This document shows, piece after piece, positions 17,567 to 26,606 of a stretch of DNA of 64,000 bases. Made by a program: the position numbers and the translations under genes. The notes under the pieces were generated by a model. The model did no database searches, was not told the DNA's origin, and saw only the letters and a list, made by a program, of their open reading frames with translations. The stretch is from JBCCGL01 sp039029275 (GTDB taxonomy: Bacteria > Pseudomonadota > Gammaproteobacteria > JBCCGL01), in assembly GCA_039029275.1 (NCBI GenBank), contig JBCCGL010000005.1, positions 62,001 to 126,000 on the forward strand. The letters are read 5' to 3'. Every line of letters begins with the position of its first letter. The first letter of the stretch is position 1.

Positions 17567-17859
17567 CTGTGGTCTATTGGCGCGATATTCCGGCGCAAGT
17601 CATCATCAAGCAAGGTCGGCAGTCGGCCAAGGTAAAGCTCTCCGAGCGTTTTGAGCACGGCATCGATCGCGCGGCAATGCGCGCCGGACGCGGCGGTTCG
17701 GACGCCTACCTTGAGGACTGGCGCCGCGAAAACGAGGCGTTCGAAGGCAGCGATATGCAGGCTGTCGCCGAGGCACGTGCGGCCGAGCTCGAAAGCGAAT
17801 ACGACGAAAAGCGCCTTGAGGCACTGATCAAAGCCGGAGGGCATACGCCGACATCGTAA
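17554..17859 (+). CDS. Small 'virulence factor' family protein (PF13769-like)
   Basis: A 101-residue protein with 'VVYWRDIPAQVIIKQGRQSAKVKLSERFEHGIDRAAM' and 'SDAYLEDWRR', a family signature found next to DUF1638 and corrinoid proteins. The family name is historical; nothing here indicates virulence. The C-terminal half is charged and helical ('AEARAAELESEYDEKRLEALI'). Start ATG 17554 is used; ATG 17563 overlaps the DUF1638 stop as ATGA and is an equally good coupled start. The role is probably accessory to corrinoid-dependent methyl transfer, inferred from context only. Confidence 0.78.
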   Translation: MARMTVVYWRDIPAQVIIKQGRQSAKVKLSERFEHGIDRAAMRAGRGGSDAYLEDWRRENEAFEGSDMQAVAEARAAELESEYDEKRLEALIKAGGHTPTS

Positions 17860-17996
17860 ATGTCGCTACCACAACCGAATCGGACTTTATTCGTGAAGTA
17901 CGAAACGGCCGTAACGAACACAATGCCGCGCCCGAACCGGGTAGCCAATCGATGCGATCGCAGGCGACGCAGCGAGATTTTTTTGAGGAAAATAAG

Positions 17997-18911
17997 ATGA
18001 CTGATACCGTTGTTGGCTCGGCCACAAAAGAAGTAATCATCGGCTTTGATCGCCCCTTTGTGATCATCGGTGAGCGCATCAACCCGACAGGTCGAAAAGT
18101 ACTGGCTGCAGAAATGAAAGAAGGCGACTACAGCCGCGTGGAGGCCGATGCTATCGCCCAGATCGAAGCCGGCGCACACATGCTTGACGTCAATGCCGGT
18201 ATACCACTGGCGGATGAGCCAGCCATTCTGGCCGAGTCGATCCAACGCATTCAGGCGATTACCGATACGCCGCTGTGTATCGACTCATCGATCGTTGACG
18301 CACTTGAGCGCGGATTGGGCGTTTACGAAGGCAAGGCACTGGTTAACTCGGTGACTGGCGAAGACGAGCAAATGGAGCGCGTTTTGCCGCTGGTGGCTAA
18401 ATACGGCGCTGCAGTTGTGGCCATTTCCAACGACGAAACCGGAATTTCGGAAGACCCCAACGTGCGCTTTGAAGTCGCGCGAAAAATCGTTAATCGCGCC
18501 AGCGACTACGGCATCCCGGCGTGCGATGTTGTCGTCGATCCGCTGGTTATGCCGATCGGCGCAGTCAATACCTCGGGTGTTCAAGTCATGAGGCTGTGCC
18601 AGCGCTTGCAGAACGAGTTGAAGGTCAACACCACCTGCGGTGCCTCGAACGTCAGCTTTGGCCTGCCAAAGCGCGGCGGTATCAACCACGCGTTTTTGAC
18701 CATGTCGATCGCGTGCGGCATGACATCAGCCATCACCAACCCACTGCACGAAGAAACCATGCTGGCAGTGCGCGGCGCCGACGTAATGATGGGGCACGAC
18801 GAGAACTGCACCCGCTGGATTAAGGCCTACCGCGAACCTGCTGCCGAAGGTGCAGAAGAAGCCGGCGCGCGCGCCAGTCGCGCGGGCGGACGCCGTCGCC
18901 GCCGCGCTTAA
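17997..18911 (+). CDS. Methyltetrahydrofolate:corrinoid methyltransferase (pterin-binding family)
   Basis: About 304 residues with a DHPS-like TIM barrel. Pterin-binding motifs are 'FVIIGERINPTGRK', 'AHMLDVNAGIP', 'PLCIDSSIVDALERGL', 'ALVNSVTGE' and 'VVAISNDETGI'; the later 'NTTCGASNVSFGLP' corresponds to the conserved GxSNxSFG element. It likely moves methyl between the corrinoid protein and THF, like AcsE or MtgA. ATG 17997 has GAGG eight bases upstream; ATG 17952 and open codons back into the preceding gene are also in frame but lack such a site. The C-terminal 25 residues are an Ala/Glu/Arg linker ending in GGRRRRRA, also found on the activase encoded downstream. Confidence 0.9.
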   Translation: MTDTVVGSATKEVIIGFDRPFVIIGERINPTGRKVLAAEMKEGDYSRVEADAIAQIEAGAHMLDVNAGIPLADEPAILAESIQRIQAITDTPLCIDSSIVDALERGLGVYEGKALVNSVTGEDEQMERVLPLVAKYGAAVVAISNDETGISEDPNVRFEVARKIVNRASDYGIPACDVVVDPLVMPIGAVNTSGVQVMRLCQRLQNELKVNTTCGASNVSFGLPKRGGINHAFLTMSIACGMTSAITNPLHEETMLAVRGADVMMGHDENCTRWIKAYREPAAEGAEEAGARASRAGGRRRRRA

Positions 18912-18922
18912 TCGGCTTATTT

Positions 18923-19354
18923 ATGGCAGGTGCGGTAACACCGATCACCGGCCAGTGCCTGTGCGGCGCTGTTCGCTATACGATCACCGGTCCCATGCGA
19001 CCGGTGATTGCCTGTCACTGTAAGCAATGCCAACGGGCCTGTGGCTCGTACTTTATGGCGACCAATGTCGCGCTCAACGATATTACTGTCGACGACTCTG
19101 AAAGCACCCTGAGCTGGTTTCGCGACCCCGACGGGGATTGGGCACAGCGCGGGTTTTGCAACCGCTGCGGTTCAAACATCTTCTGGCAACGCGACGATGC
19201 CGGAACAATCTCAATCACCGCAGGCACTGTCGATGAGCCGCATAGTCTCCGTCTCGTCGGCCACATTTTTGTTGCGGACAAGGGAACGTACTACGATATT
19301 CGCGATGATCTACCGCAAGCCAAACAGAGTAGCGGTGGTAATGTACCGATATAA
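18923..19354 (+). CDS. GFA family protein (glutathione-dependent formaldehyde-activating enzyme-like)
   Basis: A 143-residue zinc protein. Cysteine ligands are seen as 'GQCLCGAVRY', 'CHCKQCQRACGSYF' and 'FCNRCGSNIFW', the complete GFA pattern. Family members include Gfa, which was proposed to catalyse glutathione-formaldehyde adduct formation, a role that is disputed. It starts 11 bp after the methyltransferase gene and ends 32 bp before the activase gene, so it is inside the operon. The position suggests handling of formaldehyde or another C1 adduct. Confidence 0.87.
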   Translation: MAGAVTPITGQCLCGAVRYTITGPMRPVIACHCKQCQRACGSYFMATNVALNDITVDDSESTLSWFRDPDGDWAQRGFCNRCGSNIFWQRDDAGTISITAGTVDEPHSLRLVGHIFVADKGTYYDIRDDLPQAKQSSGGNVPI

Positions 19355-19386
19355 CAAATAAATACAGCCAGTACCGGAAACGAGCA

Positions 19387-21414
19387 ATGACAGACGAAGC
19401 ACAAGTCGTGTTTACCCCCTCCGGCCGTCGCGGCCGGTTTAGCCACGGCACCACCGTACTCGACGCTGCCCGCGCGCTGGGCGTTGATCTGGATTCGGTA
19501 TGCGGCGGGCGCGGACTCTGCGGTCGGTGCCAGATTGTGCAGAGCGTGGGGGAGTTTTCCAAACACGGTATCAGCTCAAAGGTTGAAAACCTGTCCGAAT
19601 TCAGTCGCACCGAACAGGCCTATGAGAAACGCAACGGTGAGTTAGTCGATGCCCGCCGACTCGGCTGCTCAACCAAGATTCAGGGCGATATCGTCATTGA
19701 TGTACCTGCAGACAGTCAGGTCCACCGTCAGGTCGTGCGCAAGCGCGCCGAGGTGCGCGACATCAACGTTGATCCGGTAGTCCGTCTCTACTATGTCGAA
19801 GTGCAGGAACCCAATATGCACGATCCGACTGGCGACTTTAAACGCATGATTCAGGCGCTGGAGTACGAATGGCGGCTTACTGACCTGCGCTGGGGCGACT
19901 TGCGCGTGCTGCAGCAGTTGCAACAACGCCTGCGCGATGGCGACTGGAAGGTCACCGTTGCCGTGCACAATAACAACCAGATCATCGCCGTTTGGCCCAG
20001 CTTTAAGTCGCGCGTGTACGGCCTCGCGGTTGATCTTGGCTCGACCACGATCGCGGGGCACTTGTGCGATCTTGCCAGCGGAGAAGTGCTCGCATCCGGC
20101 GGACTGATGAACCCGCAAATCCGATTTGGCGAAGATCTGATGAGCCGCGTCTCCTACGTAATGATGAACCCCGAAGGTGTTGACGATATGTCCAACGCGG
20201 TGCGCGACGCCTTGAATCAACTGACCGAAGAAGTCTGCAAGGAGTCCGGTATCAACCGCCGCCACATAATGGAAATGACGATTGTAGGTAACCCGGTAAT
20301 GCACCATTTGTTGCTCGGGATTAATCCGGTGGAACTGGGTGGTGCACCGTTTGCGCTGGCGACCGACGACGCCGTGCGCGTGTGGGCCAAGGAACTGGAC
20401 ATTCACCTCAATCACAACGCCCGCGTGTATGTGCTGCCGTGTATTGCCGGTCACGTCGGCGCGGACGCCGCCGCGGTGCTGCTGTCCGAGGCACCGCACC
20501 TGCGTGATGAAATCTGCCTGATCGTCGACGTTGGCACCAATGCAGAAATTATTCTCGGCAACAACCAACGTTTGTTGGCGGCATCCAGCCCAACGGGTCC
20601 TGCATTCGAAGGTGCGCAAATCAGCTGTGGGCAACGCGCCGCGCCCGGCGCGATCGAGCGAGTGCGTATCGACACGCAAACGCTTGAGCCGCAGTTCAAG
20701 GTTATCGGCTGTGAGACCTGGTCCAACGAGATTTCATTTGAAGAGGACGTCAAGTCGGTTGGGGTAACCGGTATTTGTGGCTCCGGCATTATCGAAGTTG
20801 TCGCCGAGTTATTTCTTGCCGGGATCATCACTGAAGATGGCGTAATCGACGGCGCGCTGGCCGAACGCAACCCGCGCGTACACTCAGATGGCCGCACCTT
20901 CTCGTATCTGCTCCACTCCGGTGAAGTTGAGCTGAAAATCACGCAAAACGACATCCGCCAGATTCAGCTTGCCAAGGCCGCGCTGTACGCGGGCGTGCGA
21001 TTGCTGATGGATCACATGAACATCGACACGGTTGATCGGATTCGACTGGCGGGCGCATTTGGTAGCCACATCGACGTGAAGTACGCGATGGTGCTGGGGA
21101 TGATTCCTGACTGCGCGCTTGAACACGTGACCTCGGCGGGTAACGCAGCCGGCACCGGCGCGCGCATAGCGCTGCTGGACAGGCACGCGCGCGAGGAACT
21201 GGAATCATTGGTGCGCGAAGTCGAGAAGATCGAAACGGCGGTCGAGCCCAAATTTCAGGAACACTTCGTCGACGCGATGGCGATACCGCACAAGACAGCG
21301 CCCTTCCCCAAGCTTTCTGAGGCCGTCAATCTACCTGCGCCCAAAACCGTGGCAGCGGCCGGAGATGAGGCAGCACAGGGTGGCCGACGGCGACGGCGCG
21401 CGCGCAGCAGGTAA
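19387..21414 (+). CDS. Ferredoxin/ASKHA reductive activator of corrinoid proteins (RACo-like)
   Basis: A 675-residue protein. Residues 1-100 are a plant-type [2Fe-2S] ferredoxin with Cys39, Cys45, Cys48 and Cys94. A linker and middle domain follow, and from about residue 215 an ASKHA ATPase fold with 'YGLAVDLGSTTIAGHLCDL', 'CLIVDVGTNAEIILG', 'AGHVGADAAAVLL' and 'IRLAGAFGSHID' (DUF4445 type). RACo proteins reduce inactive Co(II) corrinoid to Co(I) at the expense of ATP. The last residues form an Ala-rich linker and GGRRRRRARSR tail. Last gene of the corrinoid operon. Confidence 0.92.
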   Translation: MTDEAQVVFTPSGRRGRFSHGTTVLDAARALGVDLDSVCGGRGLCGRCQIVQSVGEFSKHGISSKVENLSEFSRTEQAYEKRNGELVDARRLGCSTKIQGDIVIDVPADSQVHRQVVRKRAEVRDINVDPVVRLYYVEVQEPNMHDPTGDFKRMIQALEYEWRLTDLRWGDLRVLQQLQQRLRDGDWKVTVAVHNNNQIIAVWPSFKSRVYGLAVDLGSTTIAGHLCDLASGEVLASGGLMNPQIRFGEDLMSRVSYVMMNPEGVDDMSNAVRDALNQLTEEVCKESGINRRHIMEMTIVGNPVMHHLLLGINPVELGGAPFALATDDAVRVWAKELDIHLNHNARVYVLPCIAGHVGADAAAVLLSEAPHLRDEICLIVDVGTNAEIILGNNQRLLAASSPTGPAFEGAQISCGQRAAPGAIERVRIDTQTLEPQFKVIGCETWSNEISFEEDVKSVGVTGICGSGIIEVVAELFLAGIITEDGVIDGALAERNPRVHSDGRTFSYLLHSGEVELKITQNDIRQIQLAKAALYAGVRLLMDHMNIDTVDRIRLAGAFGSHIDVKYAMVLGMIPDCALEHVTSAGNAAGTGARIALLDRHAREELESLVREVEKIETAVEPKFQEHFVDAMAIPHKTAPFPKLSEAVNLPAPKTVAAAGDEAAQGGRRRRRARSR

Positions 21415-21439
21415 CATCAAGTCAGCGCTGCAGGTCTGC

Positions 21440-22102
21440 TCATTCAAGCATTCCCAGACGCCGCGCTTCGGCAACGCAGTGAGTTCGGTTGTCCGCGTCA
21501 AATAAGTTCATGAGTGAAGAGACGTGTGATTTGACGGTACTTTCCGTCACACTCATGCTCGTTGATATTTCTTTATTGGTGTAGCCGCGGGCAATCAGCA
21601 ACAGCGCTTCGCGTTGCCGTTTACTAATGCCCTCTTCGATCAGTTGCTTCTCCACCAAAACACTCTCTCGGTATCGTTTTAGTTGCTGGGCATGCTCAGA
21701 AACAAGAAAGATGCGCCCCTGTTCGACAGTTTTTACACACTCCGAAAATATCGCTTTACCCGATACTTTGGAAAGAACACCGCGCGCATTGTATTTCAGC
21801 GATTGATCGATAAGTGGTGGGTCGCATTCGCTCGACATAACAATCACACTGGCAGTGATTTTTTTTGCAGAAAACTGCTTGAGTAGTTCAAAGCCGCTAA
21901 TCCCTGGCAAATGGATATCCAGAAAAATCCAGTCAATGTCAGGTCGGTGGAGTACACATTCCATTGCCGCTTCCGCGTGGCTTGCAGTAAGCACTTCAAC
22001 GGAATCAAAGATGTCACGCAGCAGCAATGCTAATCCATCCAGAACAACCGGATGGTCGTCAATAATCAGTACTGTTTCACTCGTGTCATTCAAGGTCTGC
22101 AT
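21440..22102 (-). CDS. LuxR/NarL-type response regulator
   Basis: A 220-residue protein with an N-terminal receiver domain ('VLIIDDHPVVLDGL', phospho-acceptor Asp62 in 'IFLDIHLPG', a conserved Ser in place of Thr at 'VIVMSS') and a C-terminal helix-turn-helix from about residue 155 ('ISKRQREALLLIARGYTNKEISTSMSVTESTVKSHVSSLM'). It lies 83 bp after the hybrid kinase gene on the same strand and is its likely partner. Targets unknown; the divergent lipoprotein gene at 24053 is a candidate. Confidence 0.92.
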   Translation of the reverse strand: MQTLNDTSETVLIIDDHPVVLDGLALLLRDIFDSVEVLTASHAEAAMECVLHRPDIDWIFLDIHLPGISGFELLKQFSAKKITASVIVMSSECDPPLIDQSLKYNARGVLSKVSGKAIFSECVKTVEQGRIFLVSEHAQQLKRYRESVLVEKQLIEEGISKRQREALLLIARGYTNKEISTSMSVTESTVKSHVSSLMNLFDADNRTHCVAEARRLGMLE

Positions 22103-22185
22103 TCCTTATTGGAATACACGGAAATGAAATCGTATCTAATCAATCGTCGTCTTGCATTGTCCAAAAGTACCACTGTGAACAACTA

Positions 22186-23946
22186 TCAAGCCAGCAAGCC
22201 GCTGATAACATTTTTTAATTTCATGGGTTTAAGTGGTTTGTGCAACAGGTAAAAGTTTTCCCGCTGAGCCCTCTCGAGTAATTCCTGATCGGTGTCACCA
22301 CTGATTAGTAACGCCGGAATATCGCGACGAAAATATTCGCGCAAGGATTGAATTGCCTGCATACCTGTTACGTTTTCCGACAAACGATAATCCGAGATGA
22401 TGACATCAGGCTGATAGTCAGCAGAAGCCAACATTGCCTGCGCCTCTTGTAACGACAGAAAAGCACGACAACGCCATGACCAATCGGCAAACAGTGTTTG
22501 CATTGCATCAAGGATGGGACGTTCGTCATCAATGACAAGTACATTTATATTGGCAAGCGCTTGCGGTGCAATTTCTTCGGCAATGTTCACCACTTTTTCC
22601 GCGTTACCCAACGGCAGATGCAATGTAAAACAGGCACCCTTTCCTAAAACAGATTCCACCTCGATCTGGTGACCGAGCAATTCGCACATTCTATGCACAA
22701 TGGCCAAACCAAGTCCGATGCCTTTATTGCGGTCTCTGGCCTTGTTGTTGATCTGCGTATATTCACCAAAAATAACCGACTGCATACTTTTCGAAATGCC
22801 AATACCCGTATCGCATATCGAAATGCTGACAGTCTCCTTTTCACAACGCGTATCGATTGTGACGCCACCACTCTCAGTGAATTTGACCGCATTGCTGATA
22901 AGATTGCGCAAAATTCGCGCCAGTAAAATCGGGTCGCTGTAAACAATAAAGGGCTTCCCAACAGACTCAATCGATAGATTTTTTTCAGCGGCGATGACCC
23001 GAAACTCATCCACTGCCGACTGAAAAATATCATCCAGAGGGTGATGAACAATGTGCGCCTTAACGGTACCTGCATCCAGTTGCGATACCTCCAAAAGCGC
23101 GCTAAACAGGTCATTTAGCGCATCATTCGACTGCACTATTTTATTTGTGATTTCGCCCAGATCCGTTCCATCCAACCTTGAACTGAGCGTCTCCAGCAAA
23201 ATGCCCTGAGCGTGCAATGGTTGCCGCAAATCGTGACTGGTTGCTGCCATAAACTGAGATTTTGCTCGATTCGCTCTATCCGCTTCCTCTTTCGCGCATT
23301 GAACTTCTTCGAGCAATTCTTCATTGCGAAAGTTTTGTTCGACTGTCGTCCTTATGTTACGCCCCAAGGTTCGACACAAAACGACAACGCCGCCACCAAA
23401 AATGGACACCATTACAGCCAGAGGCCAGTTCCCCAGCATTAGAAATTTGAGCAGCATGCCCAGCAAAATTGGGCCAGCCAGGCAAAGCCAGATTTTTGGT
23501 CTGGCGGACAAACCAATCAACGAACCCGTGACCACGCCCAATAATGCGCCGGAAACAAACACGAACAAGTCAATATTGTGTGCGTCGAGAAACAACCATG
23601 CAGCTGCACCCCAGAATACGCCACTGGATATCGCCGAGATTGCCACGGTGATCTCGAGTCTCAGGTGTACATCCAAGTCTGCATACAGCCACTTTAGCGT
23701 TGGATAGATACCTTTTTGCATCACTGCAATAGCAACCCCCGCCACCACCCATGCACTCGAAATGAAGTCTGGAAACTGGGCAATTAAAAAACCACCTACA
23801 AGCATCAACATTGCTATGTAGAGAGCGCTCATCCAGCCTGCTTGAGATATCAGCAAATCAATAAGTGCCTTATCGATTTTATCGGGCGTTCGCATCTGCA
23901 AATTTTTCTCGATGAGTTGATGTGAGTGCGTGGTGAATAATTTCAC
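22186..23946 (-). CDS. Hybrid sensor histidine kinase/response regulator
   Basis: A 586-residue protein with an N-terminal membrane domain of about six segments (residues about 35-190), a short coiled-coil, and a kinase core with H-box 'ATSHDLRQPLHAQG' (His238). The ATP site shows 'NLISNAVKFTESG', 'DTGIGI' and 'GIGLGLAIV'. The C-terminal receiver has the DDE acid pocket and Asp519 in 'VIISDYRL'. The SHDLRQPL box is that of the NahK/RscS-like kinases. No sensor domain outside the membrane part is seen, so it may sense within the membrane. Paired with the LuxR-type regulator downstream. Confidence 0.92.
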   Translation of the reverse strand: MKLFTTHSHQLIEKNLQMRTPDKIDKALIDLLISQAGWMSALYIAMLMLVGGFLIAQFPDFISSAWVVAGVAIAVMQKGIYPTLKWLYADLDVHLRLEITVAISAISSGVFWGAAAWLFLDAHNIDLFVFVSGALLGVVTGSLIGLSARPKIWLCLAGPILLGMLLKFLMLGNWPLAVMVSIFGGGVVVLCRTLGRNIRTTVEQNFRNEELLEEVQCAKEEADRANRAKSQFMAATSHDLRQPLHAQGILLETLSSRLDGTDLGEITNKIVQSNDALNDLFSALLEVSQLDAGTVKAHIVHHPLDDIFQSAVDEFRVIAAEKNLSIESVGKPFIVYSDPILLARILRNLISNAVKFTESGGVTIDTRCEKETVSISICDTGIGISKSMQSVIFGEYTQINNKARDRNKGIGLGLAIVHRMCELLGHQIEVESVLGKGACFTLHLPLGNAEKVVNIAEEIAPQALANINVLVIDDERPILDAMQTLFADWSWRCRAFLSLQEAQAMLASADYQPDVIISDYRLSENVTGMQAIQSLREYFRRDIPALLISGDTDQELLERAQRENFYLLHKPLKPMKLKNVISGLLA

Positions 23947-24052
23947 ACGCGTTTACGGCAACAGTCGTACTTTAGTATGAGTCGGGGAATATTCGGCACT
24001 TTTACACTGGGGGCACCACAACCTTAACAAACAAACTAACGGATATGTCCTC

Positions 24053-26593
24053 ATGAAAAACCTTACTCACATGCTTCGCCCTCTTTCTATCACACTCACG
24101 TGCCTTGGCCTCGTCGCCTGTGGCGGTGGGGGCGGTGGTAGCGATGATGGAAACGATTCCACTGGAAGTTCAGGCTCATCGGGCGGCGTTAGCAATTCAG
24201 CGCCCGTAATCACTTCTTCAGATAACGCAAGCGTCGCGGAAAACACCAGCGATGTCATCTACACGCTCACAGCGACAGATGCGCAAAACGATGCTATCAC
24301 GTTTGAGATCGAGTCCACCGGTATGCACGATGAAGCATTGATGAGCCTCGACAGCGCCACCGGCGCGCTTCGTTTTATCAATCCGCCTGACTTCGAAACT
24401 CCGCTCGATCAAAACAATGACAACGTTTACGAAGTAACGTTGTCGGCTGTCGATAGCAAAGGCGAACGATCGGAGTCAATACTGCTCTCAGTGGCGGTAA
24501 CGGACACCAGCCAGTTGCAGTTTCGCAACGACTTTCCTACTCCGAATGCCAACCTCGGCGGGGTCGACAACACAACTATTACAGTCACCATTATCGACGC
24601 GGAGGATGGCGTCGTTAGTGAGACTGATCTGCAACAAATCGAATCCGTGAGGTTCACAACGTTCAGTTCTCCCGGTACACCCGAACTCCTGCCTGCAGGC
24701 TCTGGCGGGATTGTAAAATTCTCCGCGTCGCTTGGTATTGCAGCTAGTAGTGAAACGATCTTCATCGCCGCCGAAGACGCCGAAGGTGAAGTTTTTAGCA
24801 AGCAGTTCAGCGTCGTCAACCGCACTACAATCTCCAGTGCAGCCGACATTGCATTCGACAGCACTAACGACCGGATACTGCTGGTCGACCCGCAACAGAC
24901 ACTTGCGTTCACTTTGTCTTCTTTGCCCAATACTAGCGGTGAATTAAGTGTCACCCTGATTTCTGGCAGTGTCGTAGGCGAAGGGGTCAGCCTGATCGAA
25001 CCCACAGCCATTGCCAGCGAATTCGGTAGCCCGGTGATTGTCGATGCCGGTCTCGATGGTGGCGTGTTTGTCGACAGCAGCACGGGCAATCGCACAGAAA
25101 TTCTCGGCTTGGGTGGTCTCACGAATATGCGCGACATCGCCACCGCACAAACCATCACCGGTCAATACACGGTGCTGGATGTTGACCAGAACGCGCTGAT
25201 TTTTACATCCGGCTTTTCCCGCGCAGTGGTATCCGGCTCCAACTTTCCCGGTTCCATCCCGGCAGTTGTCGGGAGTGGCAACAATTTCGTGACGCCGGTT
25301 GCGGCGGTTTTGGACGAAGCAAATGATCTGGCCTACGTTCTCGATATTCAGGGCACGTTCACTGTCGCGGTCACGCGCGTCGACACCAATACCGGTGATC
25401 GCACACTGCTGGCGGATGTTTACCAAGCCGGAGACGCAAGCACTGCGTACACAGACTTAGTGCTGGACAACGCTAACAGCCGATTGCTGATCGCAGCGCC
25501 GCGTGCGATTTTAGCGGTCAGCACGAGTGACGGCTCAGTGACCACCCTGTCGGAAAACACATCCGCGTTCTCCGGGCCTGAGCTGGAGTCACCGGGCAGC
25601 GTTATTGTCGACAGCGGCAGAAACCGGGTCTTCGTAGCAGACGCGAATCGAGTTCTCGCGATTAACGGGAGTACTGGAAACCGTCAACAACAGTTCACAT
25701 TCGGCAGTATCGGTGACGGCTCGCCAATGAACTCTCTGACCGCGATTGCGCTGGATGCAGACGGCCAGCGTGCGTTTATAGCGGACGCCAACTTCAACGC
25801 TACGGCGCCGTTGGTTGCAGTTGATCTCACTAACGGCAACCGCACCCGAATTGCCAACAGTGCCGATCCCGCCCCACGCAACTTTGGCGACATACCGGGT
25901 ATTTTGGTGGATGCCGCCAACAATCGCGCCTTTGTGCTCGACAACGAAACGTTGCTCACCATGGACCTAACATCCGGAGCGCTCAGCGCGCTTGCAGTGG
26001 GAAACCCGGTCACGCCCGATACCACGATCTTTGGTGCGCGTGATTTGGCGATGGACAAAGCCAACGACCGAGTGCTTGTGCTAACCGATAGAAGCCTGAT
26101 TGAAGTTCGCCTGAGCGATGGGGCGCAGTTTCTGGTTTCGGGGAATGCCGACGGTCTGGCCCGTCCTTTTGACGACCCACAGGCGCTGGCGCTGTCTGAA
26201 AGTAACGGCAAATTGTTTGCCTACGTCATCGAAAGTGGCATCACCATTGTTCGGGTCGATTTGGACACAGGCGTGCGCGATACGTTTATGGATACTGCGG
26301 GAGTCTTTGATCCGGCAGCGCAAGCGCTGGCGTTCGAAATGGCAGATAACGAGATTGCGTACATGGTGTTAGGAGAAAACGAAAACACCGTACTCGCCCG
26401 ATTTCAGGAAGGCGACGTTCTCCCTATCGACGTTTCAGTCTTCGGCGTTTTGGGTGATGGTCCAGACTTCAGAGGCGTAAGCGATATGGTGATCGATACT
26501 GACAACGATCACGCCTTGGTCAGCGCCAATGCCACGGGTGCAGTTTTCATTGTCGATTTGACCACAGGTGATCGAGCAATAGTCACTCAGTAA
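24053..26593 (+). CDS. Lipoprotein with cadherin-like domain and beta-propeller repeats
   Basis: 846 residues. The signal peptide ends in lipobox Leu-Val-Ala before Cys23, followed by a Gly/Ser-rich tether. Residues about 49-153 are a cadherin-like domain ('APVITSSDNASVAENTSDVIYTLTATD', 'FETPLDQNNDNVYEVTL'). After a second beta domain, residues about 260-846 hold many 40-50 residue repeats of the type 'LDxANxRxxVxDxxxxxLxxVDLxTGxRT', which should form one or two NHL/YVTN-type propellers. It is probably an outer-membrane surface lipoprotein; ligand unknown. It is divergent from the histidine kinase gene (106 bp between starts) and followed by a hairpin terminator. Confidence 0.85.
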   Translation: MKNLTHMLRPLSITLTCLGLVACGGGGGGSDDGNDSTGSSGSSGGVSNSAPVITSSDNASVAENTSDVIYTLTATDAQNDAITFEIESTGMHDEALMSLDSATGALRFINPPDFETPLDQNNDNVYEVTLSAVDSKGERSESILLSVAVTDTSQLQFRNDFPTPNANLGGVDNTTITVTIIDAEDGVVSETDLQQIESVRFTTFSSPGTPELLPAGSGGIVKFSASLGIAASSETIFIAAEDAEGEVFSKQFSVVNRTTISSAADIAFDSTNDRILLVDPQQTLAFTLSSLPNTSGELSVTLISGSVVGEGVSLIEPTAIASEFGSPVIVDAGLDGGVFVDSSTGNRTEILGLGGLTNMRDIATAQTITGQYTVLDVDQNALIFTSGFSRAVVSGSNFPGSIPAVVGSGNNFVTPVAAVLDEANDLAYVLDIQGTFTVAVTRVDTNTGDRTLLADVYQAGDASTAYTDLVLDNANSRLLIAAPRAILAVSTSDGSVTTLSENTSAFSGPELESPGSVIVDSGRNRVFVADANRVLAINGSTGNRQQQFTFGSIGDGSPMNSLTAIALDADGQRAFIADANFNATAPLVAVDLTNGNRTRIANSADPAPRNFGDIPGILVDAANNRAFVLDNETLLTMDLTSGALSALAVGNPVTPDTTIFGARDLAMDKANDRVLVLTDRSLIEVRLSDGAQFLVSGNADGLARPFDDPQALALSESNGKLFAYVIESGITIVRVDLDTGVRDTFMDTAGVFDPAAQALAFEMADNEIAYMVLGENENTVLARFQEGDVLPIDVSVFGVLGDGPDFRGVSDMVIDTDNDHALVSANATGAVFIVDLTTGDRAIVTQ

Positions 26594-26606
26594 GTTGCTG
26601 TTCTGG

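Noticed and set aside
17554..17859. A true virulence determinant
   Set aside because: The family name is historical. The gene sits within a C1-metabolism operon and nothing in the window suggests pathogenesis.
17862..17996. Upstream extension of the THF methyltransferase gene
   Set aside because: The frame is open back into the preceding gene, but there is no ATG/GTG/TTG before 17952 and the clear ribosome-binding site serves ATG 17997.
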